Positions 40,300-42,896 of a stretch of DNA of 42,896 nt are shown here, one piece after another. The notes under the pieces were generated by a model. The model had not been told where the DNA came from. It did not search any database and was given only the letters and a program-made list of their open reading frames with translations. Positions within the stretch are counted from its first letter, which is position 1; every line of letters starts with the position of its first letter. The position numbers and the translations under genes were made by a program. This stretch comes from Pezicula radicicola (Eukaryota; Ascomycota; Leotiomycetes; Helotiales; Dermateaceae). The DNA is taken from NCBI GenBank assembly GCA_003008705.1, contig PDUO01000019.1, positions 6,318 to 49,213 of the forward strand, in the 5' to 3' direction.

Positions 40300-42896
40300 A
40301 TTTATTTAATAAAAAATAAAATAAACTTTATAAATTTCTATTATAACTCTAATTATATATTATATTTAATAAAGAATACTTTTAATTATAAATAAAATAA
40401 GTTCTTTAAATAGTTATACTACTAAAAGAAAAGACTATATACTAGATTAAAGGGTTTTTTAAGGACTATCTTTAGAATACTAATTCTTATAAAGAAATTA
40501 ATAATAAGATAAAAGATATAATTATTAAAATCTTTAGTTTATAAAAAGAGTTCTTAAAAGAAATTAAATTAAATTTTAAAGTAATAAATAAAAAGAAGGA
40601 AATAGAGTAGACTATTAAGGTATTATAATAAAAAGGATTAGTTATAGTATATATTAGAGATTTCTAATATTACTCTATTAGAACTAAGTAAAAGAATAAT
40701 ACTTTATAATATTAATATAAAAAAGAATTAAAAGATATAATAAAAGATAAACTCCTAAAGTAGTAAGGAATAATTAATACTTTAGAAGACCTTATTAAGG
40801 TTACTTATAAGATTAATAATACTTAGTATAAAAGAAGTATAAAAAAGAAAGATAAGTATAACCTTAGATATAAGAGATTAAAGAAAGATAAAAGTAAAAT
40901 AGATAAGAATAATAATTATAAAGATCTTATAAAACTAGATATTATATTTTAAAAAAATTTTTACTCTAAGATAAAAAGAAGTATATAAAAAATTAAATAT
41001 ACTTTAACTATAAAAAACCTAAATACTTTATATATAATTATAAAAGTAAAGAAAGAGATTATTATTTAAAAAGAAGAGATAAACTTAATACTATAAGATA
41101 AGTAGATTATAATAGACTTATATAACTATATACTATAAAATAAGAACTATTAAAGGAAATCTTTAAGATTATAAGACTTAATAAGAAGTTTATAAAATTA
41201 GATAAATTTAAAAAAGAAAATAAACTATAAGAAAATACTACTATATTAATAGAAACTATAAAGTTATTAAAAGAGTCTAAGGAATTAAAAGATAATAATA
41301 TAAAAGAAATATTAATATTAGAATATAAATAATTATAAATTCTATTAAGGTAATTAACTATTATAAAAATCTTTAAAGAATTAACTAAAGAGTATCTAAG
41401 AAAAAAGATAAAACTTATTAAATAAGACCTTAATATAAATAAGAAAATATAAGTTATATATTTAAAAGATATTTTATATACTATAACTAAGTATAAACTT
41501 TAGTTATTTAAACTATAGAAATTTATTAAGATATAAGTTATAAAAGTTATAATAAGAAAAAGAATATTTATTATTTAAAGTTAATAATATTAAGATAAGT
41601 TAACTAATAATATTAATTTCTAAAAATAAATAAACTAAGTTTATAAAATACTTAAGAAAAAGAAAGATAAACTTAATATAAAGATTATAAAACTTAAAGA
41701 AAAAGAGAATATAATAAAGATTAATTATCTTTAATATACCTAGTTAATATAAACTACTTATTATATAAATAACTATACTATTTATTAATCTTCTAAAAAG
41801 AGATTAGACTATTAGTTAAATAAAAAGAAACTTATCTATTAAACTAGTAAATTCTATATATAAAGTAAAATAACTTTAATCTTAAAAGCTTTATTATTAA
41901 AAAACTAANAGACCTTAATAATAAAAGACTATTATTAAATAATTATAAAGAGTCTAAGAATCTATATAATAAAAAGGAATTATATATAATAAGAAAAGGT
42001 TAGTAACTTTTTTTAATAGTCTAGTTAGATAAATAAATACTATAAATAATAATAAACTTAAGTATAATAAGTAATTTTATTAATATAAGTATAATATTAG
42101 ATAAGAAATTTAAAATTCTAATAAAGTAAAAATTATATTATTTAAGTATTATTAATAAAGAGTTAATTAAGTTAAATAAAAGGATAATAACTTATAAAAC
42201 TAATTAACTAATTATAAAAATATTAAAAAGATATACTAAAGAGATATAACTAGATCTTATTACTTTAGAGACTTACTTAGTAATTCTTAGTATACCTTAG
42301 TTAAAGACTTATAATCTCTAGATTAACTAATAGAAAGAGTAGATTACTATAAACTAATACTAGTATATTAGTAACTATATAATACTTTTAAGAGATAAGA
42401 TATCTCTAGACTAAGAGGAGTTATATATAACTTCTAATAAACTAGAGGACTTAGTCTAGACCTTTATATTAAAGTAAATACTAATAGTATATAAAGAATA
42501 TAAGTTATTATTCTAAGAAGGATCTAAGAATAAGGTACTTTTAAAGTACTAGTTATAAGATTATAAGATATTTATTAAGTTAAGAAAAAGTCTAATATTT
42601 AAACTTATTTACTAACTCTTAAAAAAAGAGTTAAGTAGTCTTAAGATATATATTAATAAAAACTTAAAAAAAGGATATATATAATTATTTATATTACTAA
42701 TAGTAAGTTTAATCTTATATATACTAAAACTAGATAATATACTTTATCTTTATATAAACTATTAATAATTAAATAATATTATTATTAAGAACTAATACTC
42801 TTTATCTTTAATTAATAAACTATATAATAGAATATAAAATATTAAAATCTTTATAACCTTAGATATATAAAAAGTATATAGTATTATTTAAATAAA
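40300..42896 (+). mobile_element. RIP-mutated Ty3/Gypsy LTR retrotransposon, partial
   Basis: Despite many stops, the + strand still reads as a Ty3/Gypsy Gag-Pol. Gag capsid-like residues run from about 40310 to 40880: a KEFLKEI word near 40549, then TLEDLIKVTYKINN at 40779-40820, followed by a Lys/Arg-rich stretch. A zinc-knuckle-like spacing may be present near 41020-41070 (Cys codons would have become Tyr). Reverse transcriptase is recognisable from about 42600: NLKKGYI at 42660-42680, LINKLYNRI at 42808-42834 and K-I-F-x-x-L-D at 42844-42864, which is the fingers-to-palm region up to motif A. The rest of Pol and the 3' LTR lie outside the window. One base (41909) is undetermined. It cannot be active in this state. 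Confidence 0.85.

Overview
The window is nuclear DNA of a filamentous ascomycete (Pezizomycotina, most likely a leotiomycete; inference). Short GT-AG introns of about 50-100 nt interrupt most genes. The genes are core euascomycete housekeeping genes, and one encodes an Egh16/Gas-type secreted protein known from plant-associated ascomycetes. Both ends of the window are extremely AT-rich DNA almost without CpA, TpG and CpG, the signature of saturated repeat-induced point mutation (RIP).

Layout: 1-905 is a RIP-destroyed repeat. 1128-9573 is a compact block: an MGR3-like mitochondrial TPR protein (+), an Arb2-domain protein (-), mitochondrial ribosomal protein uS14m/MRP2 (-, three exons), glutathione synthetase (-) and the eIF2 assembly factor Cdc123 (+). 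9574-11389 is gene-free and holds remnants of a dispersed repeat. 11390-16717 has a short-chain dehydrogenase (-), a small unknown gene (+), a possible frameshifted small ORF and the Egh16-like secreted protein (-). 19884-21713 is an otubain-type deubiquitinase (-). 24235-27467 is a divergent pair, COP9 signalosome subunit 2 (-) and splicing factor Cwc25 (+). 28681-29532 is the GTPase Rho3 (+). 29533-34520 is gene-poor with one orphan gene (-). 34521-37193 has a PNPOx-like flavoprotein (-) and a secreted PI-PLC-like phosphodiesterase (-). From about 38090 to the end the DNA is RIP-mutated; from about 40300 a Ty3/Gypsy retrotransposon can be read on the + strand (Gag, then reverse transcriptase cut by the window edge).

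The genes do not form one pathway. Themes are mitochondrial function, glutathione synthesis, translation initiation, ubiquitin/NEDD8 control (OTUB, CSN2), splicing and polarised growth or secretion (Rho3). I saw no biosynthetic cluster, CRISPR array, tRNA or rRNA, and no convincing new multi-gene system. The items most worth a second look are the saturated RIP blocks with a readable Gypsy element, an apparent GC-AG intron in csn2, a uORF ending five bases before the cdc123 start, the orphan gene at 31.4-32.2 kb, the frameshifted ORF at 13.8 kb and a diverged dispersed repeat family.

Gene models were built by hand from splice sites and family motifs, and no database was searched. All exon coordinates were checked for reading-frame continuity.
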